Shown: positions 17,925-25,851 of the stretch, in pieces
Numbering within the stretch: position 1 is the first letter of the stretch
How the letters are laid out: the number at the start of each line of letters is the position of its first letter
From: Hydrogenophaga sp. PBL-H3
GTDB taxonomy: Bacteria; Pseudomonadota; Gammaproteobacteria; Burkholderiales; Burkholderiaceae_C
Length of the DNA: 64,000 bases
Reading direction: 5' to 3'
NCBI RefSeq assembly: GCF_010104355.1
Contig: NZ_CP044972.1
Coordinates: 3,472,001 to 3,536,000, forward strand
Translations under genes and position numbers: made by a program
The notes under the pieces: model-generated
Databases searched by the model: none
Told to the model about the DNA's origin: nothing
Seen by the model: only the letters and a program-made list of their open reading frames with translations

Positions 17925-20891
17925 TTACGCACGCTCCACGTTGCAGATCGTGGTCTTGGTTTCCTGCATCATCGTGACGATGTCGTAGCCGTAAGTGGTC
18001 GCTGTGTTGACCGCCTCACCACGCACCACCGGCATCGCGCCGTCGGGGTAGTAGGGCTTCATGTCCTCGCCCTGCCAGCGGCCGGAGAAGTGGAACGGCA
18101 GGAACACGGTGTCCGGTCCCACGCGCGGTGTCACGAGCGCCTGCACGTTGATGCGCGCACCCGTCGGGCTGCTCACCCACACGCGCTCGCCGTTGCGGAT
18201 GCCGCGCTCGGTGGCCGTGGCCGGGTTGATCTCGACGAACATTTCCTGCTGCAGCTCGGCCAGCCATGGGTTGGAGCGGGTCTCCTCGCCACCACCTTCG
18301 TACTCGACCAGGCGGCCCGAGGTCATGATCAGCGGGAATTTCTCGTGCAGCTTGTTCTCGACGTTCTTGGCCTGCAGCGACTTGTAGAGCACAGGCATGC
18401 GCCAGCGGCTCTTCTGGTCGTCGTGGCTGGGGTACTTGGCCACGAGATCGGGGCGCGTGCCGTAGATCGGCTCGCGGTGCTGCGGGATCGCGTCGGGGAA
18501 GTTCCACACCACGGCACGGGCCTTGGCGTTGCCGAACGGGTGGCAGCCGTGGGCCATGGCCACGCGGATGATGGCGCCGGTCGGGTCGGTCTTCCAGTTC
18601 TTGCCTTCGGCCTTGGTGCGCTCGGCCTCGGTGAGGTCTTCCCACCAACCCAGCTTCTTGAGCAGCACGTGGTCGAACTCGGGGTAACCGGTGGTGATCT
18701 CGGAGCCCACCGAGAACGATCCGTCTTCGGCCAGCAAGCTCTTGCCATCTCGCTCCACGCCGAAGTTGGCGCGGAAGTTGCCGCCGCCGTCCATGACGTG
18801 CTTGGAGGTGTCGTACAGGTTGGGCGAACCCGGGTGCTTGATCTCGGGCGTGCCGTAGCAAGGCCATGGCAGGCCGAAGTAGTCGCCGGTCATGTCGTAG
18901 CCGGTTTCCTTGTCGACCACTTTGCCCTTGGCCTTGAGCGTCTTCACGTCGAAGGCGTTCATGTTGCGCATGTGGGCCTTCAGGCGCTCCGGGCTCTGGC
19001 CGGTGTAGCCAATGGTCCAGACCGACTTGTTGATCTCGCGCAGGATGTCCTCGGGCACGGGCTCGTCCATGCCCTTGACCTGCTGCATCTTGTAGTTCTT
19101 GCTGAGCTCCTTGGCGAAGCCGAGTTTTTCAGCGAACTGGTGCATGATCATGTGATCACTGCGGCTCTCCCACAGCGGTTCGATGACCTTCTCGCGCCAC
19201 TGCAGCGAGCGGTTCGACGCGGTGCACGAACCACTGGTTTCGAACTGGGTGGCGGCCGGCAGCAGGTACACGGCGCGGTTGGGGTTCAGGTCTTCCGGCT
19301 TGCCGGGCATGGCCGCCATGGACGCGGTGGCCGACGGATACGGGTCCACCACCACCAGCAGGTCGAGCTTGTCCATCGCACGCTTCATCTCCAGACCGCG
19401 GGTCTGCGAGTTGGGTGCATGGCCCCAGAAGAACACGCCGCGCAGGTTCGGCCCCTGATCGATCAGTTCGTTGTTCTCCATCACGCCGTCGATCCAGCGC
19501 GAGACCGTGATGCCAGGCTTCTCCATCATGCCGTCGGCGTACTTGGACTTGATCCAGTCGTAGTCCACGCCCCAGGTGGCGGCGAAGTGCTTCCACGATC
19601 CGGCGGCCAGGCCGTAGTAGCCGGGCAGCGAGTCGGGGTTCGGGCCCACATCGGTGGCGCCCTGCACGTTGTCGTGGCCGCGGAAGATGTTGGTACCGCC
19701 ACCGCTCTTGCCCACGTTGCCCAAGGCCAGCTGCAGGATGCAGGTGGCGCGGACCATGGCGTTGCCGATGGTGTGCTGGGTCTGGCCCATGCACCACACG
19801 ATGGTGGCGGGCTTGGCTTCCGCCAGCATCTTCGCCACCTTGAACATCTGGTCTTCCTTGACGCCACAGGCCTCTTCAACAGCGGCGGGCGTCCACTTGG
19901 CCATCACGTCGGCCTTGACGGCTTCCATGCCGAAGACGCGGTCGTTGATGTACTTCTTGTCTTCCCAGCCGTTCTTGAAGATGTGGTGCAGGATGCCGAA
20001 CAGGAAAGGAATGTCGGTGCCGGAGCGGATGCGCACGAACTCGTCTGCCTTGGCCGCGGTGCGGGTGAAGCGCGGATCGACCACGATCATCTTGCAGCCG
20101 TTTTCCTTGGCGTGCAGCATGTGCAGCATGGAGACGGGGTGCGCTTCAGCGGCGTTGGAGCCGATGTACAACGCGCACTTGCTGTTCTGCATGTCGTTGT
20201 ACGAGTTGGTCATGGCGCCATAACCCCAGGTGTTCGCAACACCGGCCACCGTGGTGGAGTGGCAGATGCGGGCCTGGTGGTCGCAGTTGTTGGTGCCCCA
20301 GAAGCTCACGAACTTGCGCAGCAGATACGCCTGCTCGTTGTTGTGCTTGGAAGAACCCACGAAGTACACCGAGTCGGGACCGCTGGCCTCGCGCAGTTCG
20401 TTCATCCGGGCGGTGATCTCGGTCAGGGCCACATCCCAGCTGATGCGCTGGTATTTGCCGTTGACCAGCTTCATGGGGTAGCGCAGGCGGTACTCGCCGT
20501 GGCCGTGCTCGCGCAAGGCCGCGCCTTTGGCGCAGTGGGCGCCAAGGTTGATGGGGGAGTCGAACACCGGTTCCTGACGCACCCAGACGCCGTTTTCCAC
20601 GATGGCATCGGTGGCACAACCCACCGAGCAGTGGGTGCAGATGGTGCGCTTGACTTCGATCTTGCCGGTGCCGTCGATCGACTTGCCTTCAGCCGCCTTG
20701 GCCTTTTTCACCAGCACGAGCTGGGAGGCAGCCAGTCCGACGCCCACACCCAGCCCCGAGCGGCGCAAAAACGCGCGGCGGTCCATGGTGGGCAAGGCCG
20801 AAGACAGGCCGCGCTGCAGGTTGTGGACAAAGGTGGAATGCACACGCGATGCGTGTCCACCCACGGAGGATGATTTTTTGGTCAGCAGCAT
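17925..20891 (-). CDS. fdhA: Formate dehydrogenase alpha subunit, molybdopterin enzyme, Tat-exported
   Basis: The 988-residue catalytic subunit, oxidising formate to CO2 on the periplasmic side. The Tat signal is MDRRAFLRRSGLGVG, beginning at residue 36, after an unusually long N-region; AGGAGG before the ATG at 20891 supports the longer start. The [4Fe-4S] site is CTHCSVGC ... HCAKGA. The metal ligand is Cys in DHQARICHSTTVAG, encoded TGC, so this is not a selenoenzyme. The molybdopterin-binding C-terminal domain covers about residues 840-985. It leads the beta, lipoprotein and gamma genes. Confidence 0.96.
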   Translation of the reverse strand: MLLTKKSSSVGGHASRVHSTFVHNLQRGLSSALPTMDRRAFLRRSGLGVGVGLAASQLVLVKKAKAAEGKSIDGTGKIEVKRTICTHCSVGCATDAIVENGVWVRQEPVFDSPINLGAHCAKGAALREHGHGEYRLRYPMKLVNGKYQRISWDVALTEITARMNELREASGPDSVYFVGSSKHNNEQAYLLRKFVSFWGTNNCDHQARICHSTTVAGVANTWGYGAMTNSYNDMQNSKCALYIGSNAAEAHPVSMLHMLHAKENGCKMIVVDPRFTRTAAKADEFVRIRSGTDIPFLFGILHHIFKNGWEDKKYINDRVFGMEAVKADVMAKWTPAAVEEACGVKEDQMFKVAKMLAEAKPATIVWCMGQTQHTIGNAMVRATCILQLALGNVGKSGGGTNIFRGHDNVQGATDVGPNPDSLPGYYGLAAGSWKHFAATWGVDYDWIKSKYADGMMEKPGITVSRWIDGVMENNELIDQGPNLRGVFFWGHAPNSQTRGLEMKRAMDKLDLLVVVDPYPSATASMAAMPGKPEDLNPNRAVYLLPAATQFETSGSCTASNRSLQWREKVIEPLWESRSDHMIMHQFAEKLGFAKELSKNYKMQQVKGMDEPVPEDILREINKSVWTIGYTGQSPERLKAHMRNMNAFDVKTLKAKGKVVDKETGYDMTGDYFGLPWPCYGTPEIKHPGSPNLYDTSKHVMDGGGNFRANFGVERDGKSLLAEDGSFSVGSEITTGYPEFDHVLLKKLGWWEDLTEAERTKAEGKNWKTDPTGAIIRVAMAHGCHPFGNAKARAVVWNFPDAIPQHREPIYGTRPDLVAKYPSHDDQKSRWRMPVLYKSLQAKNVENKLHEKFPLIMTSGRLVEYEGGGEETRSNPWLAELQQEMFVEINPATATERGIRNGERVWVSSPTGARINVQALVTPRVGPDTVFLPFHFSGRWQGEDMKPYYPDGAMPVVRGEAVNTATTYGYDIVTMMQETKTTICNVERA

Positions 20892-20989
20892 GGTTTTGCC
20901 TCCTGGGAAGCCACTTGAACAGCGGCCTGCGCCCCTGTGCGGGGCAGCGAACGAACGAGAACGTGGGGATTCAAGGAACAGCCGTCCGC

Positions 20990-21220
20990 TCAGATGCGGG
21001 TGGTCTGGTAATACTGTTTGACGTGATCGCTCAGGCTGTAGCCACCACCATGGGTGGGCGCCGGCGTGGCTTGCACCGCGGCAGCTTCTTCGGCCGGTGC
21101 GCGCGGGATCAAGGCTGCCGCAGCGGCGAGTGCGCCAACCGTGGATGCACCGGCAAACAGGGTGCGCCGGTTGAGGCCGGAACGTTCTTCACCTGCGGTC
21201 GGGCGGGAGGGCTTGGTCAT
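20990..21220 (-). CDS. Formate dehydrogenase region Tat-signal protein
   Basis: A 76-residue protein that heads the operon. It has a twin-arginine type signal (LNRRTLFAGASTVGALAAAA), then AEEAAAVQATPAP and a conserved-looking tail YSLSDHVKQYYQTTRI. Small Tat-target proteins of this kind are regularly found upstream of formate dehydrogenase genes. The function is unknown; a chaperone or assembly role has been assumed. GGAGA lies before the ATG at 21220, and this start gives the usual length. Confidence 0.85.
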   Translation of the reverse strand: MTKPSRPTAGEERSGLNRRTLFAGASTVGALAAAAALIPRAPAEEAAAVQATPAPTHGGGYSLSDHVKQYYQTTRI

Positions 21221-21402
21221 GCAGATCTCCAGGTTGAAATGGGTCCGCCAACACAACGTGCGGACCTTTTGCATACGTGGAATCTAACCCCACCCGGTAT
21301 GGGTTGCAAGGTGGTTCATACGTAGCAAAACATGTTTTGGCCCTGATGCACCGAACACTCCTCGTGTGGCATCGCAGCATCGCTGCTTGCTGCGCTTTTC
21401 AT

Positions 21403-21418
21403 AGCCAGAAGCGTGCCA
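21403..21418 (-). promoter_or_regulatory. Sigma-54 (-24/-12) promoter of the formate dehydrogenase operon
   Basis: Read on the minus strand from 21418, TGGCACG is followed by CTTC and TGGCT. Against the consensus TGGCACG-N4-TTGCW the -24 half is perfect and the -12 half has one mismatch (TGGC for TTGC), with GG-to-GC spacing correct. Transcription would start near 21391, about 170 bases before the first ATG at 21220. The adjacent divergent gene encodes a sigma-54 activator. Confidence 0.65.
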
Positions 21419-21561
21419 TAAGCCAAAGGTACTGGTGCGTTGCCCTGCCCGGAAACAGCATCGGCGCTGGCGACCTTGAGCACACTCACGATCGTGTTGC
21501 GGGCACCCCGAAAACCTCGGGAATACCCGGATGTGGGCGGCACGCATCGGCGCGAGGCATC

Positions 21562-21597
21562 GTCAACTTGTCACACGCCATCGCGACAACTTGTCGC
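21562..21597. promoter_or_regulatory. Paired palindromes, candidate upstream activator sites
   Basis: GCGACAACTTGTCGC at 21583-21597 is a perfect 7+1+7 palindrome. GTCAACTTGTCAC at 21562-21574 shares the core CAACTTGTC and is a partial palindrome. Centres are 23 bases apart. They lie about 145-180 bases upstream of the -24 box, the usual distance for enhancer sites of NtrC-type activators, and about 100 bases before the activator gene itself. Confidence 0.6.
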
Positions 21598-21699
21598 ACA
21601 TGGGGTGGGATGCATCCGGGTTTCAACGCCCTGCACCAGCGTGGGGTTTGCGCCAATACCCCACTGTTTTCGTAGGCTACGTCCGTAGAATCCAGCCCG

Positions 21700-23088
21700 G
21701 TGGAAACATCACTTTTGCCCTCGGGGCCCGACAAGACCCTGGAAGGCTGGCCCGACTGGTCGATCCTGATCGTTGATGACGAACAGGGCATGCTGAACTT
21801 TCTGGTGAAGACCCTGGCCCCGCGTTGCCATTTCGTGATGAGCGCGGGCAGCGCCGAAGACGGCGCACAGTGGCTGCGTGGCCACCACGTGGACCTGATC
21901 ATCCTGGACATCTCGCTGCCCGGCAAAAGCGGCGTGGTCTGGCTCAAGGAACTGCGCGAGCAAGGCTTCACCGGCGAGGTGATCCTGATCACGGCGTTTG
22001 CCGACCTGGACACCGCCATCGAGGCACTGCGCGCGGGCGCATCCGACTTCATCCTCAAGCCGTTTCGTGTGCCGCAGATCCTCAATGCGGTGAAGCACTG
22101 CTACGAGCGCTCGCGCCTGCGACGCGAAAACTTCGTGCTGCGCCGCGCCGTGTCGCAGTCCCCCGGGCGAGGCAGCGCGCTGGTGGGCCAGTCGCCCGAC
22201 CTGCAGCAACTGCGCGCGTCCATTGCTCGCGTGGCGCCGGTCAACAGCACGGTGTTGCTGCAAGGCGAGTCGGGCACCGGCAAGGAGCTGGTGGCGCGCG
22301 AACTGCACGCCCAGAGCAGTCGCGCCAGCGGGCCGTTCGTGCCGGTGAATTGCGCGGCGGTCTCGCCCGAACTGATCGAGAGCGAGCTGTTCGGCCACGC
22401 CAGGGGCGCGTTCACCGGTGCCACTCGCGCGCGCGATGGCCTGTTTCACTACGCGCAGGGCGGCACACTGTTTCTCGACGAGATCGCCGAGCTGCCGCTG
22501 CCCATCCAGGCCACGCTGCTGCGCGCCATCGAAGACCTGAAGATCCGCCCGGTGGGCAGCGAGCAGCTGGTGCCGCTGAACCTGCGCATCATCGCGGCGA
22601 CCAACCGCCAGCTCAGCGCTGAAGTGGAGGCCGGCCGTTTCCGCAAGGACCTGTTCTTCCGCCTGCAGGTGGTCGACTTGAACCTCGCGCCCCTGCGCGC
22701 GCACAAACAGGACATCCCCGAGCTGGTGGCCCACTTCGTGGCGCAGCTCGCGCCCTCGCTGGGCGTGGAGCCGCTGACCATCAGCGCGCAGGAGATGGAC
22801 TTTCTCGCCCAGTACGACTGGCCAGGCAATGTGCGCGAACTGCGCAACCTGATCGAACGCTCGCTGATCCTGGGCGCGCTCAACGTGTCGGCGCTGTATC
22901 CGGGCGTGAACAAGGCGCTGGACAACGCCACGGCACCGACCATGCCGACCGATCTGCACGCGATGGAGAAGCTGCACATCCTCACCGTGCTCGAATCGGT
23001 GCAGGGCGACAAAACACGTGCCGCCCAGTTGCTGGGCGTGTCGCGCCGCACACTCGAACGAAGAGTGGCGGAGTGGGCGAGCCCGTGA
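21700..23088 (+). CDS. Sigma-54 dependent response regulator, NtrC family
   Basis: A 462-residue activator with three domains. The receiver spans about residues 20-135 with phospho-acceptor Asp in LIILDISLPG near 70. The AAA domain spans about 165-400, with Walker A GESGTGKE, the sigma-54 contact loop GAFTGA near 236 and Walker B LFLDEIAELP. The C-terminal Fis-type helix-turn-helix is TRAAQLLGVSRRTLERRVAEW. All parts needed for sigma-54 activation are intact. The GTG start lacks a strong ribosome site. It overlaps the kinase gene by 16 bases and is divergent from the formate dehydrogenase operon, its likely target. Confidence 0.92.
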   Translation: METSLLPSGPDKTLEGWPDWSILIVDDEQGMLNFLVKTLAPRCHFVMSAGSAEDGAQWLRGHHVDLIILDISLPGKSGVVWLKELREQGFTGEVILITAFADLDTAIEALRAGASDFILKPFRVPQILNAVKHCYERSRLRRENFVLRRAVSQSPGRGSALVGQSPDLQQLRASIARVAPVNSTVLLQGESGTGKELVARELHAQSSRASGPFVPVNCAAVSPELIESELFGHARGAFTGATRARDGLFHYAQGGTLFLDEIAELPLPIQATLLRAIEDLKIRPVGSEQLVPLNLRIIAATNRQLSAEVEAGRFRKDLFFRLQVVDLNLAPLRAHKQDIPELVAHFVAQLAPSLGVEPLTISAQEMDFLAQYDWPGNVRELRNLIERSLILGALNVSALYPGVNKALDNATAPTMPTDLHAMEKLHILTVLESVQGDKTRAAQLLGVSRRTLERRVAEWASP

Positions 23089-25202
23089 CGCTTTGGCGCA
23101 CGCCGCGATGGCTCGCGGGCTCGGTCCGCAACAAGCTGCTGGCCATGGCCTTGCTGCCGCTGCTGGTGGCATTTCCGATGCTGGTGATCGCGCTGGCGCT
23201 GTGGGGCAACGTGGCCTACGACCGGCTCCTGATCACCAAGGTGCGCAGCGACCTGGCGGTGGCGCACGGCTATTTCGAACAGGTGCTCGGCGAGGTCGGT
23301 TCGGGCACGCTGGGGGTGGCCGGCTCGCAGGCGCTCTACGCCGCGCTGCGACTGGCCACACCGGCCGACAAAAAGGGCTTGAGCGAACAACTCGCGTTGT
23401 CCCGCGAACGGCTTGGTCTGGACTTCCTGCTGCTTTACGACGCGCAGGGCAAACCGCTGGCGCGCGCCGTGCCCACGGGCCTCAGCAGCGCCGATGCCAC
23501 CGCGTCCATCCCGCCCATGCCCGCAGCGCTCGGCGCAGCCTTGCCGCCTGGCCAAACCAGTGCGCGGGCCCGGTTGCTGCTGCTGGAGCCCGATGGCCTG
23601 GACGCGTTTGCACCCCATCTGTCTGCGCGCCTGCGCATCCCGCTGGTGGCCACGCGCAATGCCGCGCCCGCCACGCGCGAGGCCGAGCACCGCGCCATGG
23701 TGATGCTGTCCACCCACCCGGTGCTGGACGCTCGGGGCCAGACCATCGCCTTGCTCGCCGGCGGGCTGCTGCTGAACCAGAACCTCGGCTTCATCGACCA
23801 CATCAACCGCATTGTTTACCCCGACGGTGCATTGCCCTTCGGCAGCCAGGGCACGGCCACGCTGTTCATGGACGATGTGCGCATCACCACCAACGTGCGC
23901 CTGTTCCAGGACCAGCGCGCCATCGGCACCCGGGTGTCACAGGCGGTGCGCGACGCGGTGCTCGGCCGCGGCAACACCTGGCTGGACCGCGCCTTCGTGG
24001 TGAACGACTGGTACGTGTCTGCCTACGAGCCCCTGCAGGACGCCACCGGCGCGCGCATCGGCATGCTCTACGTGGGATTCACCGAAGCACCGTTTCGCCT
24101 GGTGCGCTACGCCATGCTGGCGGCGATGGGCCTGATCTTCCTCGGTGTGATGGCGCTCTCGGCCTGGTTCTCCCTGCGCTGGGCGCGCAGCATCTTTCAG
24201 CCGGTGCAGCGCATGAACCGCACCATGCAGCTGGTGGAAGAAGGCCAGCCGCGCGCGCGCGTGGGTGAGATCTCGGCGCGCGATGAGCTGGGCGCACTGG
24301 CCGGCCACCTGGACGAGCTGCTCGACGTCATCGACGACAAGACCGCCGCGCTTCGGCGCTGGGGCGAGGAGCTCGACCACAAGGTGGCCGAGCGCACCCA
24401 CGAGCTGGAGATGAGCAACGCCTCGCTGCAGATGGCACAGCAGCAGTTGGTCAAGAGCGAGAAGCTCGCAGCCATCGGCCAGCTCACCGCCAGCATCGCG
24501 CACGAGATCAACAACCCCATCGCGGTGATGCAGGGCAACCTCGACCTGATGCGCGAGACCCTGGGCGCCCAGGCGCAGCCGGTGATTGGCGAACTTCAGT
24601 TGCTCGACGAGCAGGTCGAGCGCATGCGCCTGATCGTCACGCAACTGCTGCAGTACGCCCGCCCCACCGAGTACGCGGGCTACGTGGAATCGCTGGACCT
24701 CAACCGCACGGTCAACGACTGCCTGGTGCTGGTGGGACACCTGCTGGCCCAGACCCACATCACGGTGCAGCGGGACCTGCAGGGCACGCGCCGCGTGGGC
24801 TGCAACCGGCAAGAACTGCAGCAGGTGATCATCAACCTGCTGATCAACGCGATCCAGGCCATGCCGCGAGGTGGTGTGCTGCGGCTGGTCACTCAAGACT
24901 GGGTGCCCGACGGGCCACACGGCGTGCACGCGGGCGGCGCGCTGCTGCGCGTGGAAGATTCCGGCCTGGGGCTGAGTGAGCAAGCCCAGGAGCGTTTGTT
25001 CCGTCCTTTCTTCACAACGAAGAACGACGGCAACGGCCTGGGCCTGTGGATCAGCCAGGGCCTGGTGGAACGCTACGGCGGCAGCATCTCGGCGGCCAAC
25101 CGCGTCGACGACAGCGGCGCCGTGTTCACTGTCCGCTTGTTGACCGAGCCGCTTGCGCCAACGGCTGCACCGACGAACGACGGGCGGCCCGGTGCGCAGT
25201 GA
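23073..25202 (+). CDS. Sensor histidine kinase with periplasmic cache-like domain
   Basis: A 709-residue membrane kinase. One helix is near residues 23-45 (AMALLPLLVAFPMLVIALAL) and another near 350-375. Between them lies a periplasmic sensor of about 300 residues that looks like a single-cache (sCache) fold. HAMP follows, then a coiled coil (ERTHELEMSNASLQMAQQQL). The phospho-His is in SIAHEINNPIAV near 474, with N box NLLINAIQAMP and G boxes VEDSGLGL and GNGLGLWI. It is co-translated with the NtrC-type regulator. The signal could be formate or a related small acid, which is inference from the neighbours. Confidence 0.92.
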   Translation: MGEPVTLWRTPRWLAGSVRNKLLAMALLPLLVAFPMLVIALALWGNVAYDRLLITKVRSDLAVAHGYFEQVLGEVGSGTLGVAGSQALYAALRLATPADKKGLSEQLALSRERLGLDFLLLYDAQGKPLARAVPTGLSSADATASIPPMPAALGAALPPGQTSARARLLLLEPDGLDAFAPHLSARLRIPLVATRNAAPATREAEHRAMVMLSTHPVLDARGQTIALLAGGLLLNQNLGFIDHINRIVYPDGALPFGSQGTATLFMDDVRITTNVRLFQDQRAIGTRVSQAVRDAVLGRGNTWLDRAFVVNDWYVSAYEPLQDATGARIGMLYVGFTEAPFRLVRYAMLAAMGLIFLGVMALSAWFSLRWARSIFQPVQRMNRTMQLVEEGQPRARVGEISARDELGALAGHLDELLDVIDDKTAALRRWGEELDHKVAERTHELEMSNASLQMAQQQLVKSEKLAAIGQLTASIAHEINNPIAVMQGNLDLMRETLGAQAQPVIGELQLLDEQVERMRLIVTQLLQYARPTEYAGYVESLDLNRTVNDCLVLVGHLLAQTHITVQRDLQGTRRVGCNRQELQQVIINLLINAIQAMPRGGVLRLVTQDWVPDGPHGVHAGGALLRVEDSGLGLSEQAQERLFRPFFTTKNDGNGLGLWISQGLVERYGGSISAANRVDDSGAVFTVRLLTEPLAPTAAPTNDGRPGAQ

Positions 25203-25220
25203 GGCAGGACGAGTGCCGGC

Positions 25221-25838
25221 TCAGGCCAGCATGTCAAAGCCCTGCGCCTCCACACCCACAAACGCCCGCGTGAACGCCGACAAGGTGGCGTAGAAGCGGG
25301 CCTTGGGGTGCACCGCGATGTCGTCGCACATGCGCGTCACCCAGGGCTGCAGGTGGGTGGTGAAGAACTTCTGCTGCTGCGTGAGGTTGGCCACTTCCAC
25401 CTCGTCGCCGGCGATCAGGTAGCGCATCACCTCGCAGAGGTAGGCCACGTGGTCTTCGGTCTCGGGCATGGTGTCGTCCCGCCCCAGGCCGAGCACGGCC
25501 AGATCGCTGCGCAGCGCGGCCAGCGGCTTTTCGTTCAGGAAGCCGCTGAGGTAGTGCGAGCCAAACAGATACACCTCGGGCTTGCCCACGCCGCCAAAGA
25601 GCGCGTTGTACTCAGCGCTCACGGCCGCGTCGTCCAGCTCGCGGGCCGCAGCCACCACGTCGCGCCACGGCTCTTCCAGAAACCCTCCGGCAGCGGGCGC
25701 TTCGGTCACCGCCACGCGCAGCTGGGCCATGAGCTCGGGCGTCGGGGGCGCGTAGTACAGCGCGGCCAGCAGGCCATAGACCTCGGCGCGGGCGGTTTCT
25801 TCGTCCAGGGCGGACGAGATCGGAATGCTGTTGTTCAT
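25221..25838 (-). CDS. TorD/DmsD-family chaperone for a molybdoenzyme
   Basis: A 205-residue all-helical cytoplasmic chaperone. The family motif region is seen in EYNALFGGVGKPEVYLFGSHYLSGFLNE (a Y/F-rich loop before the ExxL helix), followed by EDHVAYLCEVMRYLI. TorD-like proteins bind Tat signals and hold the apo-enzyme for cofactor insertion. It is the last gene of the accessory operon, 13 bases after the ferredoxin gene, and the formate dehydrogenase alpha subunit is its likely client. The ATG at 25838 gives the normal N terminus. Confidence 0.87.
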   Translation of the reverse strand: MNNSIPISSALDEETARAEVYGLLAALYYAPPTPELMAQLRVAVTEAPAAGGFLEEPWRDVVAAARELDDAAVSAEYNALFGGVGKPEVYLFGSHYLSGFLNEKPLAALRSDLAVLGLGRDDTMPETEDHVAYLCEVMRYLIAGDEVEVANLTQQQKFFTTHLQPWVTRMCDDIAVHPKARFYATLSAFTRAFVGVEAQGFDMLA

Positions 25839-25851
25839 GGCGTCAATGGAT

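Larger units (their letters stand above)
21221..21699. other. Divergent regulatory region of the formate dehydrogenase island
   Basis: The 479 bases between the Tat-signal protein gene and the sigma-54 activator gene hold no credible gene. They contain a -24/-12 promoter for the minus-strand operon (21403-21418) and two palindromic sites (21562-21597). A possible sigma-70 -10 box, TAGAAT at 21686-21691, lies just before the GTG of the activator gene, with no good -35. If that box were used the activator mRNA would be almost leaderless, so I hold it as weak. Confidence 0.7.

Noticed and set aside
20240..20275. Possible selenocysteine in formate dehydrogenase
   Set aside because: The metal-ligand codon in ARICHS is TGC (Cys) with no TGA in the frame.
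17307..20873. A plus-strand open frame of more than 1,100 codons opposite fdhA
   Set aside because: It mirrors the codon bias of the real gene in GC-rich DNA, has no family likeness, and is rich in His, Val and Gly as such mirror frames are.
21361..21390. A plus-strand TGGCAT that looked like a -24 box
   Set aside because: No GC at the right spacing for a -12 element on that strand; the real match is on the minus strand at 21403-21418.
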